DNA of 64,000 nucleotides, taken from the NCBI GenBank assembly GCA_964599695.1, contig CAZRGP010000004.1, forward strand, positions 1 through 64,000, given 5' to 3'. Numbering within the stretch: the stretch's first letter is position 1; each line of letters begins with the position of its first letter. The notes beneath the pieces were generated by a model that did no database searches, had not been told where the DNA came from, and saw nothing but the letters and a program-made list of their open reading frames with translations. This document shows positions 17,092-25,279 of the stretch, piece by piece. The position numbers were made by a program, and so were the translations under genes. Origin of the DNA: RUG11783 sp964599695. Its GTDB lineage: Bacteria > Bacillota > Clostridia > Oscillospirales > Ruminococcaceae.

Positions 17092-17628
17092 TTGAAAATC
17101 ACCACCGTTTCTGTAAATATGTCAACTTAATTTGTTAAGAATACACTCGCGCGAATCTTGCAGTACCTAATACGTACCATTTTAAAGTTATATAGCATTC
17201 CAATGCATATGCACATCTAATATCTATTGCTATAAAAATGATTTTCGAAAACAAAAGTTGTTATCCTTTCCCCATAAAAAAACAGAAAGCTTCGAAAATA
17301 GCGGACGCTTCCTGTTAAAGCTGCCTATTCCGGGTCTTCATCAATGCTCGTAAGAAGCATATCCTCACAAGCCCTAATCTGATATATGAAAGTAAACTCA
17401 TTTACATTCATATTCCTGCGTACCACCCGTATAAGTAGCGTTTGTCATATTATATGCAATAAAACTTCATTCAAAATAGTAATCACTCCGCTAATTATCA
17501 CATTGCGGAAATTGAATGTCAATTAAAGCTTAAACAAAACTCAATTGATAATAAGGTTTTCTACTTTCTTAACAATAATAATAGCACAATTTTGTTATGT
17601 ATAACTTAGCAGATATTGATCTTTGCAT
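17092..17628. other. 537-base intergenic stretch with a terminator and a doubtful 28-codon frame
   Basis: This AT-rich gap separates two minus-strand genes. It holds an intrinsic terminator (17275-17316) and, just upstream of it on the same strand, a 28-codon open frame (17411-17325). The frame starts MNVNEFTFIYQIRACEDMLL and ends DEDPE. The AGGA before that ATG is only 2 bases away, so translation is doubtful. The remainder shows nothing that I can name. It may hold a small RNA or the remains of a gene. Confidence 0.45.
17275..17316 (-). terminator. Orphan intrinsic terminator in the gap upstream of the DUF1846 gene
   Basis: A 10-bp stem with one mismatch (17281-17290 with 17307-17316) and a 16-base loop is followed on the minus strand by seven T residues. 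It lies about 310 bases past the MFS stop, so it may end a short separate transcript. Confidence 0.6.
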
Positions 17629-18855
17629 TTATGCTGCATCATGAGGTTTATACATAAATTTAAAAACAAAATATGTAGCAAATCCAAAAGCAATCGGAAT
17701 GATCATAGCCAAAGTAAAGGATACTGTATCCGCGATATAGCTCATGACAGGAGTAGCAACAAGAGATGCGATTCCCTGTGCTAAACCTGTTGCAGCGCAC
17801 GCTGAAGAAGAATAATCCGGATACTCATCACATGTAAGAACTGTTCGGGCAGTAAAACTTGATCCGGATAATAATCCGGACAAGAACATGGTAACAATCC
17901 AAACATATGGATTATCTATAAAAAAGGACGCAGCACTAAGCAAAGTACAAGCGATTGCCTGAAAACGGAGGTACCAAGCCGTGTTTACCCTTTTTGACAT
18001 AGGCACATAAAGAATCCTTGATACAAGTCTTCCTATTGAACTGGCTGTTGCAATAAGCCCCCTCATTGCCGTATCATATACGTTCGAATTTGTCATATAA
18101 AAATAGGTGGGCAATATTTGAGAAAAGAAATTATAAAAGGACATCGTGACATTAGCCACAAATAACGCCCTCATATTTCTGTTCTTAAGCATTTCGAGAA
18201 CGCTCAGTTTCCCCTTGTCTTTTCTCTTTTTGCTGTCGGTGTATTCAGTCTGAGGACGATTAAAAACAAGGGAAAATACTATCAAGAAAGAAATGCCTAC
18301 AACAACTAGATATATGCCTACTCCCCTATAGCTCATATACCACGGCAGTCCAAGAGTACTTACAATCAGTGTGTTATAAGAAGGCATAAGGGCAGCAGCC
18401 AATGAAAAAAGCATGAAAAGAGAGCCAACAGAAGTGCTTCTTTTAGCAGAATGCAAATCGCTGGTATAAGCCGTACATACGTTATCCATAAAGGGAGAGA
18501 GCATTCCCTGACAGAATTTAAGCAGAATGAATACTGACATTACAGGGGCTGAACCAATGCCCAGCATAACAGCTCCTAAGAGAAGGACAAGGATCCCCAA
18601 GGCATTTGCTTTATCAAAGCGGTCGGCGAGACGCATAATAACAACATTAATTAATAAATGTCCTATACTCTCCGCAGTAGTAAAAAGAGATGATTGAGTC
18701 AAAGACGTACCAAAATACTCAATAATGAAAGGCTGAAGGGTATTGTAAATAGACGTATCCATACCCCGTCCTGCCATAATCAAAAAGCAAAACAATGTAG
18801 CAATTGTAATCGCTTTTTCATTTGAAATATGAAACAGTTTCCTAATGTCTTTCAT
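17629..18855 (-). CDS. MFS transporter, window paralog 1
   Basis: This 408-residue, 12-helix major facilitator protein would be a proton-driven or facilitated transporter in the cytoplasmic membrane. Two stretches mark a subfamily shared with the proteins at 18852-20075 and 58447-59664: IYNTLQPFIIEYFGTSLTQSS near the N-terminus and ARTVLTCDEYPDYSSSA in the second half. A short cytoplasmic loop with KGKLSVLEMLKNRNMRALF separates the halves, as in the other two. The ATG overlaps the stop of the upstream paralog by 4 bases, so the two are translated together. The substrate is unknown. Confidence 0.88.
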   Translation of the reverse strand: MKDIRKLFHISNEKAITIATLFCFLIMAGRGMDTSIYNTLQPFIIEYFGTSLTQSSLFTTAESIGHLLINVVIMRLADRFDKANALGILVLLLGAVMLGIGSAPVMSVFILLKFCQGMLSPFMDNVCTAYTSDLHSAKRSTSVGSLFMLFSLAAALMPSYNTLIVSTLGLPWYMSYRGVGIYLVVVGISFLIVFSLVFNRPQTEYTDSKKRKDKGKLSVLEMLKNRNMRALFVANVTMSFYNFFSQILPTYFYMTNSNVYDTAMRGLIATASSIGRLVSRILYVPMSKRVNTAWYLRFQAIACTLLSAASFFIDNPYVWIVTMFLSGLLSGSSFTARTVLTCDEYPDYSSSACAATGLAQGIASLVATPVMSYIADTVSFTLAMIIPIAFGFATYFVFKFMYKPHDAA

Positions 18856-20075
18856 ACGATTACCTCATCCCCCTTATTGCGTTCGACATATACAAACTTG
18901 AATACAAAATATGTTCCGACTCCAAAAATGAGAGGGATAATCATAGCGACAATAAAAGAAACAGAATCAGCAACCCAATTCATTAACGGGGTTGCAAACA
19001 ATCCTGCTATGCCATTTGCAACAGAAGTAGCTGCACTGGCCGATGATGCATATTCCGGGTATTCGTCACAGGTAAGCACTGTCCGAGCAGTATAACTTGC
19101 TCCGCTGATACAGTTGCTTAAAAACAGACAAACCATCCAAACGTAGGGATTCATAAAAACAAGCCCGATCACATTGAATAATACAGATGTAAGAGACTGC
19201 ACCCTGAGATAGCTTATCGTTTTCAGTTTTTTGGATAATGGCACATACAATACTCGGCTAACAATAGAACCAATTGACCCGGCCGTTGCAATTAAGCTTC
19301 TGGTTTTTGTATCAAATACATCTGCATTTGTCATGAAAAAGAACACAGGAAGTTGCGAACTGAAATACATATAAAACGATAATGTGATATTAGCCAAGAA
19401 AAGAGCTTTCATATTTCTGTTCTTTAACATTTCCTTTACGCTAAGACGTTTCTTCTCCCCACCCGAGGATACCTTATCGATCTCCAAAACAGGTCTCTTC
19501 ATCAACGTAAAAACAAAGATGTAGCATAAAGTAACAACAACACAGAAAGCACCCGTGATTGTATAACTTGCGTTCCATCCTAATTTCAGATTCTCTATAA
19601 CAAACGTATTCAGGTTAGGAGCTATAGACATACCGATAACGAAAAGCACAAACATCATTCCGATGTAATGCCCCCTCTGATCTCCCCACATATTTGAGAT
19701 ATATGCAGTACATGTATTATCCAGGTAGGATTCAAGCATAGTCCTCATGGCTAGTAGAATGATCAAAGCCCCCATAGAAGGAGCTGTCCCAATCCCCAGA
19801 GAACAAGCACCAAGAAAGAGACCAAGAACTGCTAGTAACTTAACTTTATCAATCCGGTCAGAAATGATCATGATCAGATACATAATTAGAAGATGACCAA
19901 TTTGGCCTGACATTGAGAACAAGGAACTCTCTGTTAATGACGTTCCGTAATGCTCAATAATGAATGGTTGCAATGTTGAAAAAATATTCCCCGTTAGTGC
20001 TTCGGCAAACATAAAGAGAAAACAAAAAGCAGTAGCAACCCATATCTTATTCTGGTTAGATAGATTTTTTAGCAT
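18852..20075 (-). CDS. MFS transporter, window paralog 2, with occluded ribosome-binding site
   Basis: This 407-residue, 12-helix MFS protein is closely related to its downstream neighbour: it shares FSTLQPFIIEHYGTSLTESS and ARTVLTCDEYPEYASSA. The start is the ATG at 20075 with GGAGG (20089-20085) 9 bases upstream. A longer frame to 20189 begins inside the promoter and is rejected. The ribosome-binding site is one arm of a stable hairpin (20085-20100) followed by seven T residues, so expression is probably controlled in the leader. The two tandem paralogs may act as a pair or heterodimer, although MFS proteins usually work alone. The substrate is unknown. Confidence 0.88.
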   Translation of the reverse strand: MLKNLSNQNKIWVATAFCFLFMFAEALTGNIFSTLQPFIIEHYGTSLTESSLFSMSGQIGHLLIMYLIMIISDRIDKVKLLAVLGLFLGACSLGIGTAPSMGALIILLAMRTMLESYLDNTCTAYISNMWGDQRGHYIGMMFVLFVIGMSIAPNLNTFVIENLKLGWNASYTITGAFCVVVTLCYIFVFTLMKRPVLEIDKVSSGGEKKRLSVKEMLKNRNMKALFLANITLSFYMYFSSQLPVFFFMTNADVFDTKTRSLIATAGSIGSIVSRVLYVPLSKKLKTISYLRVQSLTSVLFNVIGLVFMNPYVWMVCLFLSNCISGASYTARTVLTCDEYPEYASSASAATSVANGIAGLFATPLMNWVADSVSFIVAMIIPLIFGVGTYFVFKFVYVERNKGDEVIV

Positions 20076-20100
20076 AAAAAAACACCTCCATCGCTGGAGG
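20076..20100 (-). promoter_or_regulatory. Leader hairpin with U-tract that contains the MFS ribosome-binding site
   Basis: On the minus strand CCTCCA (20100-20095), GCGA (a GNRA-type tetraloop) and TGGAGG (20090-20085) form a perfect 6-bp stem. Two G-T pairs can extend it. The 3' arm is the ribosome-binding site of the next gene. After TG come seven T residues and then the ATG. The element could act as an intrinsic terminator, as a translational lock, or as both. Confidence 0.65.
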
Positions 20101-20159
20101 CAAGCTGAGTTTTCATTTCTGTACATCAAGCAAGCCACGCAACATTTTTTATCATATAG

Positions 20160-20189
20160 ATTATATAGAATTGAACAAACGATGGTCAA
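20160..20189 (-). promoter_or_regulatory. Promoter of the tandem MFS operon
   Basis: On the minus strand TTGACC (20189-20184) and a perfect TATAAT (20165-20160) are separated by 18 bases. The resulting leader of about 75 bases includes the hairpin at 20085-20100. Confidence 0.7.
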
Positions 20190-20266
20190 TCATCATATGC
20201 CAGAATCTATTTCTTTTACTGTGTTTTAGGAATATAATGTTACGAGTAGTAACGGAGGTAAGAACG

Positions 20267-21631
20267 TTGGAATACAATATTTCTGAATTATTGAATAAAG
20301 GCGGACGAATTCATTTTGTTGGTATAGGTGGCTCCGGGATGTTTCCTATCGTACAGATTCTTCACGCCCAGGGATATGAAATATCCGGAAGTGATGTAAA
20401 TGAAGGATCTATTATCGATATGGAAAGAAAAATGGGCATCCAAGTGTTTATGGGTCATGACGCCAAAAACGTAGAAGGCGCCTCGATGCTCGTTGTAACC
20501 GCTGCTCTCTTCTCAGATAATCCGGAAGTACTTAGAGCAAACGAACTCGGCATACCAGTTATCGCCAGAGCAGATATGTTTGGATATATTACACGTTTAT
20601 ATAAAGATTCTCTTTGTATAAGCGGCACTCACGGAAAAACGACTACAACATGTCTTCTCACCTCTATTATGATCAAGGCCGGAAAAGATCCTTCCGCGTT
20701 GATCGGCGGAAAACTACCTTTAATACATGGATATGGTTTAGTAGGAAACAGTGATCATTTTGTGTGTGAAGCCTGTGAGTTTAAGGATACATTCCTACAT
20801 CTTTCCCCTGCGTACTCGATTATTCTGAATATTGATGATGACCATCTGGATTACTTCGGAACACTCGAAAATGCAAAACTTTCTTTCCTTAAGTTTGCGA
20901 ATAATGCTTCTCACTCGGTAATAGCTAACATCGATGACGCAAACACAGTATCCGCCCTTTCGACCTGTAAAACTCCTGTTATCTATTTTGGAGAGAGTGA
21001 TCAAGCTGATTACCGTATCTCCAACATCGAGCTTTATGATAAAGCATTCTATCAATTCAGCATTACTCATAACGGCGATCAATTAGGCACTTTTAAGCTG
21101 TCTATACCAGGAAAGCATAATGTTTGGAATGCTGCTGCCGCAATCGTTACCGCATTTGAAGTGGGATGTGATGCTTCATCAATTCAGGAAGGAATATCCA
21201 GCTTTACAGGAGCCGGACGTCGTTTTGAGTTCCTTGGAACCTTTGATGGAGTTACTGTAGCGGACGATTATGCCCATCATCCTACGGAGATATCAGCCAC
21301 TTTGGACGCAGCTCAGAATATGGGTTACAACCGTGTGATTGCTGTATTCCAGCCTTTTACATATTCCAGAACTTATCTTTTAATGGATGAATTTGTGGAA
21401 GCTCTGAAGAAAGCAGACATACTTGTTATGACCGAGATCATGGGATCAAGAGAAAAGAATACATACAATGTTTATACGGCAGATCTAGCGGCTAAAATAC
21501 CTGGATCAGTTTGGTTTAATACTTTCGACGAAGTAGTTGATCATGTCAAGTCGATTGCAAAAGAAGGCGACCTTGTGATCACTTTAGGATGCGGTGATAT
21601 ATATAAAGCAGCTCATATGATGCTTCAATAA
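20267..21631 (+). CDS. murC: UDP-N-acetylmuramate--L-alanine ligase (MurC)
   Basis: This 454-residue cytoplasmic ATP-dependent ligase adds the first amino acid of the peptidoglycan stem peptide. The N-terminal Rossmann motif FVGIGGSGMFPIVQIL, the ATP-binding SGTHGKTTTT, the KHNVWNAAAA loop and DDYAHHPTEI are all diagnostic. The start is taken as the TTG at 20267, with GGAGG 8 bases upstream, which puts the Rossmann motif about 17 residues in, as usual. A TATAAT at 20233-20238 fits initiation between the earlier in-frame ATGs and this TTG. It is divergent from the MFS operon and ends in a terminator shared with acpS. Confidence 0.95.
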   Translation: MEYNISELLNKGGRIHFVGIGGSGMFPIVQILHAQGYEISGSDVNEGSIIDMERKMGIQVFMGHDAKNVEGASMLVVTAALFSDNPEVLRANELGIPVIARADMFGYITRLYKDSLCISGTHGKTTTTCLLTSIMIKAGKDPSALIGGKLPLIHGYGLVGNSDHFVCEACEFKDTFLHLSPAYSIILNIDDDHLDYFGTLENAKLSFLKFANNASHSVIANIDDANTVSALSTCKTPVIYFGESDQADYRISNIELYDKAFYQFSITHNGDQLGTFKLSIPGKHNVWNAAAAIVTAFEVGCDASSIQEGISSFTGAGRRFEFLGTFDGVTVADDYAHHPTEISATLDAAQNMGYNRVIAVFQPFTYSRTYLLMDEFVEALKKADILVMTEIMGSREKNTYNVYTADLAAKIPGSVWFNTFDEVVDHVKSIAKEGDLVITLGCGDIYKAAHMMLQ

Positions 21632-21640
21632 ATACTTCAT

Positions 21641-21686
21641 AAAAGAAGAGTTCCCTGTATCGCAAGATACAAGGAATTCTTTTTTT
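21641..21686. terminator. Bidirectional terminator between murC and acpS
   Basis: A stem of about 15 bp with few mismatches (21644-21661 with 21666-21680) has a GCAA loop and is followed by a run of T on the plus strand. The A-rich left flank can serve the convergent acpS. Confidence 0.8.
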
Positions 21687-21691
21687 AAGGA

Positions 21692-22054
21692 TTATTCTTC
21701 TGTTTCCAATACTGTAAAAACAATTACATAATCTTTTTCGTCAGAAACAGAGACATGTGCAACCAACTTATGAGAATTCATAATGCCTAAAGCCCTTCCT
21801 GAAAATTCATAATAAGGTTTACCAAGGTTATCACGTAATAATTCAACCTCATTCATATCAAAACCTCGAAGACCTGTACCCAAAGCTTTCGAAAACGCCT
21901 CTTTAGAAGAAAAATTTGCAGCCAGTTTCTCAGGATGATTCCTGTAAAGTTCTATTTCTTTACAACTAAACACCTTAGTTAAAAAACTCTCTTTTTCACA
22001 TGCCTTCTGAACACGAGATATAGAAATCATATCTACTCCAACACCATATATCAT
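21692..22054 (-). CDS. acpS: Holo-[acyl-carrier-protein] synthase
   Basis: This 120-residue phosphopantetheinyl transferase transfers 4'-phosphopantetheine from CoA to acyl carrier protein. The family blocks GVGVDMISISRV (4-15) and FSSKEAFSKALGTG (about 50-63) contain the metal-binding Asp and Glu and the CoA-contacting Lys. Length is typical for the trimeric bacterial type. It is transcribed divergently from ireB and convergently with murC. Its ribosome-binding site is weak and distant. Confidence 0.93.
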   Translation of the reverse strand: MIYGVGVDMISISRVQKACEKESFLTKVFSCKEIELYRNHPEKLAANFSSKEAFSKALGTGLRGFDMNEVELLRDNLGKPYYEFSGRALGIMNSHKLVAHVSVSDEKDYVIVFTVLETEE

Positions 22055-22134
22055 TTACAATATAATCCCCTTCTTTTCTTGACGTTTACGGATTATTAAT
22101 CGTAGACAGTTATCTCCGAACGGATATCCCAAAC

Positions 22135-22163
22135 TTGCGCATACTATCAATTTAGTGTATTCT
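22135..22163 (+). promoter_or_regulatory. Promoter of the ireB operon
   Basis: TTGCGC (22135-22140) and TATTCT (22158-22163) are separated by 17 bases, with initiation about 20 bases before the ireB start codon. Confidence 0.55.
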
Positions 22164-22189
22164 TAAGTTTACAAAGGAGATGAGTAAAA

Positions 22190-22432
22190 ATGCAAGACCA
22201 AACAATGATCTTTACCCTGGCTGATGAACAGGATCGCATCATTCGCGATAAACTCACACTCGTTTATAACGCTTTGAAAGAAAAAGGATATAATCCGGTA
22301 AATCAAATCGTTGGATATCTTCTGACCGAAGACCCCACCTACATCACTACCCATAATAATGCTCGTTCCGTTATGCATTCCATGGACCGTGATGATATTT
22401 TAGTTGCGATGGTCAAGAATTTCATTATATAA
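22190..22432 (+). CDS. IreB family regulatory phosphoprotein
   Basis: This 80-residue protein matches the IreB (former DUF965/UPF0297) family. The conserved core KGYNPVNQIVGYLLTEDPTY (about 31-50) and THNNAR (about 53-58) are present. In Enterococcus IreB is phosphorylated by the Ser/Thr kinase IreK and restrains cephalosporin tolerance. An N-terminal Thr (residue 5 or 9) is a candidate phosphosite by position. In many Firmicutes ireB lies with ruvX and a DUF1292 gene; here its downstream partner is a different small protein starting 10 bases later. An AAAGGAG site precedes the start. Confidence 0.92.
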   Translation: MQDQTMIFTLADEQDRIIRDKLTLVYNALKEKGYNPVNQIVGYLLTEDPTYITTHNNARSVMHSMDRDDILVAMVKNFII

Positions 22433-22442
22433 CGGAGGAATT

Positions 22443-22724
22443 ATGGCAGAACAAAGTTTGATGTATAAAGGCAAACCTTTAGCCCGTAAAGGAAATGATA
22501 TTTATTATGGAGATCCCAGTGCAGCATATGTTGTTTATCTTCAAGTCCTGACTACTGAAAATAAGAACAATATTGATGTTGCCAATCGTGTTCAGGTTAT
22601 GCTTTTGTCCACCGATTCCAGTTTGGGCTTAAAGGACCGAATCGTAAGAGTAAGCGAAAAGAATAGCCTTTATAGTGCTTTAGATATTGGTTTTGTCTGG
22701 CTAGAAAGAGCACTTAAAGGATAA
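22443..22724 (+). CDS. Small conserved-looking protein in the ireB operon
   Basis: This 93-residue soluble protein is not recognised with certainty. It begins MAEQSLMYKGKPLARKGNDI and has a compact mix of predicted strands and a C-terminal helix, with no cysteines and no membrane segment. The ATG at 22443 has GGAGG 5 bases upstream. The gene follows ireB by 10 bases and shares its promoter and terminator. The position suggests a role linked to IreB or cell-wall signalling, but that rests on context only. Confidence 0.65.
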   Translation: MAEQSLMYKGKPLARKGNDIYYGDPSAAYVVYLQVLTTENKNNIDVANRVQVMLLSTDSSLGLKDRIVRVSEKNSLYSALDIGFVWLERALKG

Positions 22725-22743
22725 AACTACTCTGTTCACAAAT

Positions 22744-22778
22744 AAGTAAAGAGGATGCAAATCGCATCCTCTTTACTT
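22744..22778. terminator. Bidirectional terminator after the ireB operon
   Basis: A perfect 15-bp stem (22744-22758 with 22764-22778) has a 5-base loop and ends in TTTT on the plus strand. It separates the ireB operon from the convergent SGNH gene. Confidence 0.9.
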
Positions 22779-22788
22779 TTAAAACATC

Positions 22789-24777
22789 TTATGGGGTTAC
22801 ATTTGTACCAGGATCGACAGGTTCAGAAGGTTCTGGCGTAGGTTCTAAGGCTGGTAACTCCTCTTCCCCTATTTCGTTACATCTTGAGCACACATGATAT
22901 CTATGTCCAACTGTACCCACTGCAGGTTCTATATCGACTACCCATTCCCCCCAAGAATGGCCAAGCGCCTCAGTATTAACGGATTGTTCCGTGCCACAAA
23001 GGGAACACTTTTGTTTTTTAGTTCCACCAGTCGTACAATTCGCAGTATTGGTATTCTCAACATCTACCCATACATGATCATGATCAAAGTTTTCTTGTTT
23101 CTTCTCACCACAAATACTGCAAGTGTATTCTCTAACACCTTGTACGGTTCCAGTTGCTTCCGTGATTACTACAGGATCTCCCCACTTATGATCCGAGTCG
23201 CCATGATCAACAGTTACGTATTCTTCACATAACTTGCATTTTACAGAGACCGTTTTCTTTTCTGAGTCATAATTGGTCGCAGTAGTCCAATCCAATTCGT
23301 GTTCCAATTTATCAGTATTAACGACAGATTTCTTGCCACATATCTTACAAATCAAGACTTTGGTTCCACCATGCTCACAGGTCGCTACAGTCTCTGATTC
23401 TGTTTTATAATCATGATTACATACCTCTTTGACGCTGATCGTGAATACATATCCACCATCCTCGCTGGCCTTATAAGAGATACCGACTTGAGCTTTTTCT
23501 TTATTCTTAACCTGGCTATTTACAGACTGGAACAAGGCTTGTCCCATATCCTCTTCAGATCCTTTAGTAGCATCTTCCTCAGGGATAGTAAATTTATAGG
23601 TGTCAGCCTCTTTGTAATTCTCTTCTTTCTCGCCTTCTTTTACTTTCTTTAAGTCAATATATCCGGCATCGTAGAAAGATTCCATTGCAGATGTGACAAC
23701 AACATCACACTGATACTGATAAACCACTACAGGCGCTGGTTTACGGGTAAGTTTTTCTGTAAGTTCAGGTCGGGTATCGTCAGTAAGCAAAGCATGTGTA
23801 CGAACATAACTCAACAATTTTTCATACGCCACCTGCTCTAAATGAATTCCGTCAGATGTAATATATTCACTTTTGCAATGACCATCAGAAGAACGCCACA
23901 CATCTTCTGTAACATTGAGATAGTGAAGTCCCCTCTCCTCGCACATCTTAATAAGAGCGTTATTGAAAGTATACACTTTCTTATAATCAACCATTCTATA
24001 TCCAGAAGGAAGATCGCTTCCTACAGGAGGAATAGATTGAACTATAATATCAGCGTAAGGATAAGCCTTTTCTATAGCATCTATTGCTTCCTCATAGTTC
24101 TCTATGAAACTATCCGCTGTTGCTGCAACAAGATTGTTGGTACCGAAATTCATAATGATAGTTTTCGGTTGCATAATCTTTACAGCTTCCGGTATTGTCA
24201 CAGGATTAGACTTTTCAACAAAATACACAGCGTTGCTTCCAGGAACACTCTGAACACCCATGCCATCAACGCCAATGACATGATCAAGATCTAGAAGTCC
24301 AAGCATGTACATGCGATTATAATTGCTGTCCCCTATGAAAAGGACATCATCCATATATTCATCGCCTGCATCTGCTGTTAGCTGCAGAACTGTTGCCTCC
24401 TGTACCGTAACAACATTTTCCGCCGTACCAGAGTTGTTATTAGATGGAGTGTTATTGGAAGGAGTATTGTTGTTATTCGATGATTTTCCATTAATCAAAG
24501 ATGGAATCTCTGTAGCACCAATGACTCCAACTGATGCGACAATAAGAATTAGTCCGAGTATAAAAGCAACCTTTCCTGCAGCAGAAAACTGACTCATAAG
24601 GCTTTTCTTTTTTCTGGACTTCCCGTTACCGCTCTTATTGTTTCTAACAGGTTTATTAACGTTTTCATCCGTATGTCTGGTGGACTTTACTTCTTTTTTA
24701 ACTTTTTCAGGCTCAACAGAATCTGGCTGGTGCCATTCATTTTCATCATGAACTCTGAAAATCGTCTTCTCTTCCAT
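22789..24777 (-). CDS. Membrane-anchored SGNH/GDSL hydrolase with C-terminal CxxC repeats
   Basis: This 662-residue protein has a basic cytoplasmic N-terminus (1-60), one membrane helix (about 67-90) and an Asn/Pro/Ser linker. The extracellular SGNH-hydrolase domain (about 140-330) carries LFIGDS (Ser151), FGTNN (211-215) and DGIH (309-312), so the Ser-Asp-His catalytic set is complete. From about residue 450 to the end come five repeats, each with CxxCG-like pairs and HxW or HxWG motifs, that look metal-binding or structural. Such enzymes usually remove acyl groups from carbohydrates, possibly cell-wall polymers here. Its transcript is single, with terminators on both sides. Confidence 0.82.
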   Translation of the reverse strand: MEEKTIFRVHDENEWHQPDSVEPEKVKKEVKSTRHTDENVNKPVRNNKSGNGKSRKKKSLMSQFSAAGKVAFILGLILIVASVGVIGATEIPSLINGKSSNNNNTPSNNTPSNNNSGTAENVVTVQEATVLQLTADAGDEYMDDVLFIGDSNYNRMYMLGLLDLDHVIGVDGMGVQSVPGSNAVYFVEKSNPVTIPEAVKIMQPKTIIMNFGTNNLVAATADSFIENYEEAIDAIEKAYPYADIIVQSIPPVGSDLPSGYRMVDYKKVYTFNNALIKMCEERGLHYLNVTEDVWRSSDGHCKSEYITSDGIHLEQVAYEKLLSYVRTHALLTDDTRPELTEKLTRKPAPVVVYQYQCDVVVTSAMESFYDAGYIDLKKVKEGEKEENYKEADTYKFTIPEEDATKGSEEDMGQALFQSVNSQVKNKEKAQVGISYKASEDGGYVFTISVKEVCNHDYKTESETVATCEHGGTKVLICKICGKKSVVNTDKLEHELDWTTATNYDSEKKTVSVKCKLCEEYVTVDHGDSDHKWGDPVVITEATGTVQGVREYTCSICGEKKQENFDHDHVWVDVENTNTANCTTGGTKKQKCSLCGTEQSVNTEALGHSWGEWVVDIEPAVGTVGHRYHVCSRCNEIGEEELPALEPTPEPSEPVDPGTNVTP

Positions 24778-24802
24778 TGTTTCCCCACAAATAATGATAT
24801 TA

Positions 24803-24831
24803 AAAGATAACGCCTTCTTACCGAAGGCGTT
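24803..24831 (-). terminator. Terminator of the efp transcript
   Basis: A perfect 9-bp stem (AACGCCTTC at 24809-24817 with 24823-24831) and a 5-base loop are followed on the minus strand by ATCTTTTAA. It lies 9 bases after the zinc-ribbon gene. Confidence 0.75.
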
Positions 24832-24839
24832 AATTTCAT

Positions 24840-25274
24840 TTAGTCTTCGTCAGATTGAATATCATCTTCCTCGAAGATCTCAAATTCTAATTTATCTCCG
24901 CAGAAAGGGCAATGAATATTGTCGCCGTTTACAAGTGTATCCTCATCAACCGAGAAGGATTTCTTGCAAGATGGGCATTCAATCTCGTACAACGGATCTT
25001 CATCCTCGTCATACTCGAAGTCGTCATCATCGTCATCTTCAAATTCTTCATACAAGTCATCAAGATCATCTTCGATATCAGCGACTTCTTCTTCAAGTTC
25101 ATCTACCTGATCGTAAAGCGTGGTCAAATCATCATCACATTCCGTAAGTTGCTGAGCCATATCGTCAATAACTTCGATCAACGTGTTGAATACTTTAGCC
25201 TCTTTATCCCCAAGCTTTAAATCACTGCCTTCGATCAAACCTTTAAGAAATGCAACCTTTTCTGTAATGTTCAT
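24840..25274 (-). CDS. Acidic zinc-ribbon protein of the CD1247 type
   Basis: This 144-residue cytoplasmic protein starts with a helical region (1-60; EKVAFLKGLIEG and DKEAKVFNTLIEVIDDMAQQ). It continues with a long Asp/Glu run (about 60-100) and ends in a zinc ribbon (IECPSCKKSF and IHCPFCGDKL). This plan matches the CD1247-type family of Clostridia, whose function is unknown to me. It starts 5 bases after efp and shares its transcript and terminator, suggesting a link to translation or protein quality, although that is inference. The acidic run produces long shadow open frames on the other strand. Confidence 0.85.
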   Translation of the reverse strand: MNITEKVAFLKGLIEGSDLKLGDKEAKVFNTLIEVIDDMAQQLTECDDDLTTLYDQVDELEEEVADIEDDLDDLYEEFEDDDDDDFEYDEDEDPLYEIECPSCKKSFSVDEDTLVNGDNIHCPFCGDKLEFEIFEEDDIQSDED

Positions 25275-25279
25275 TTTAA

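Noticed and set aside
24919..25220. Ser-rich and Ile-rich open frames on the plus strand opposite the acidic zinc-ribbon gene
   Set aside because: They are shadows of the Asp/Glu run; low complexity explains them.
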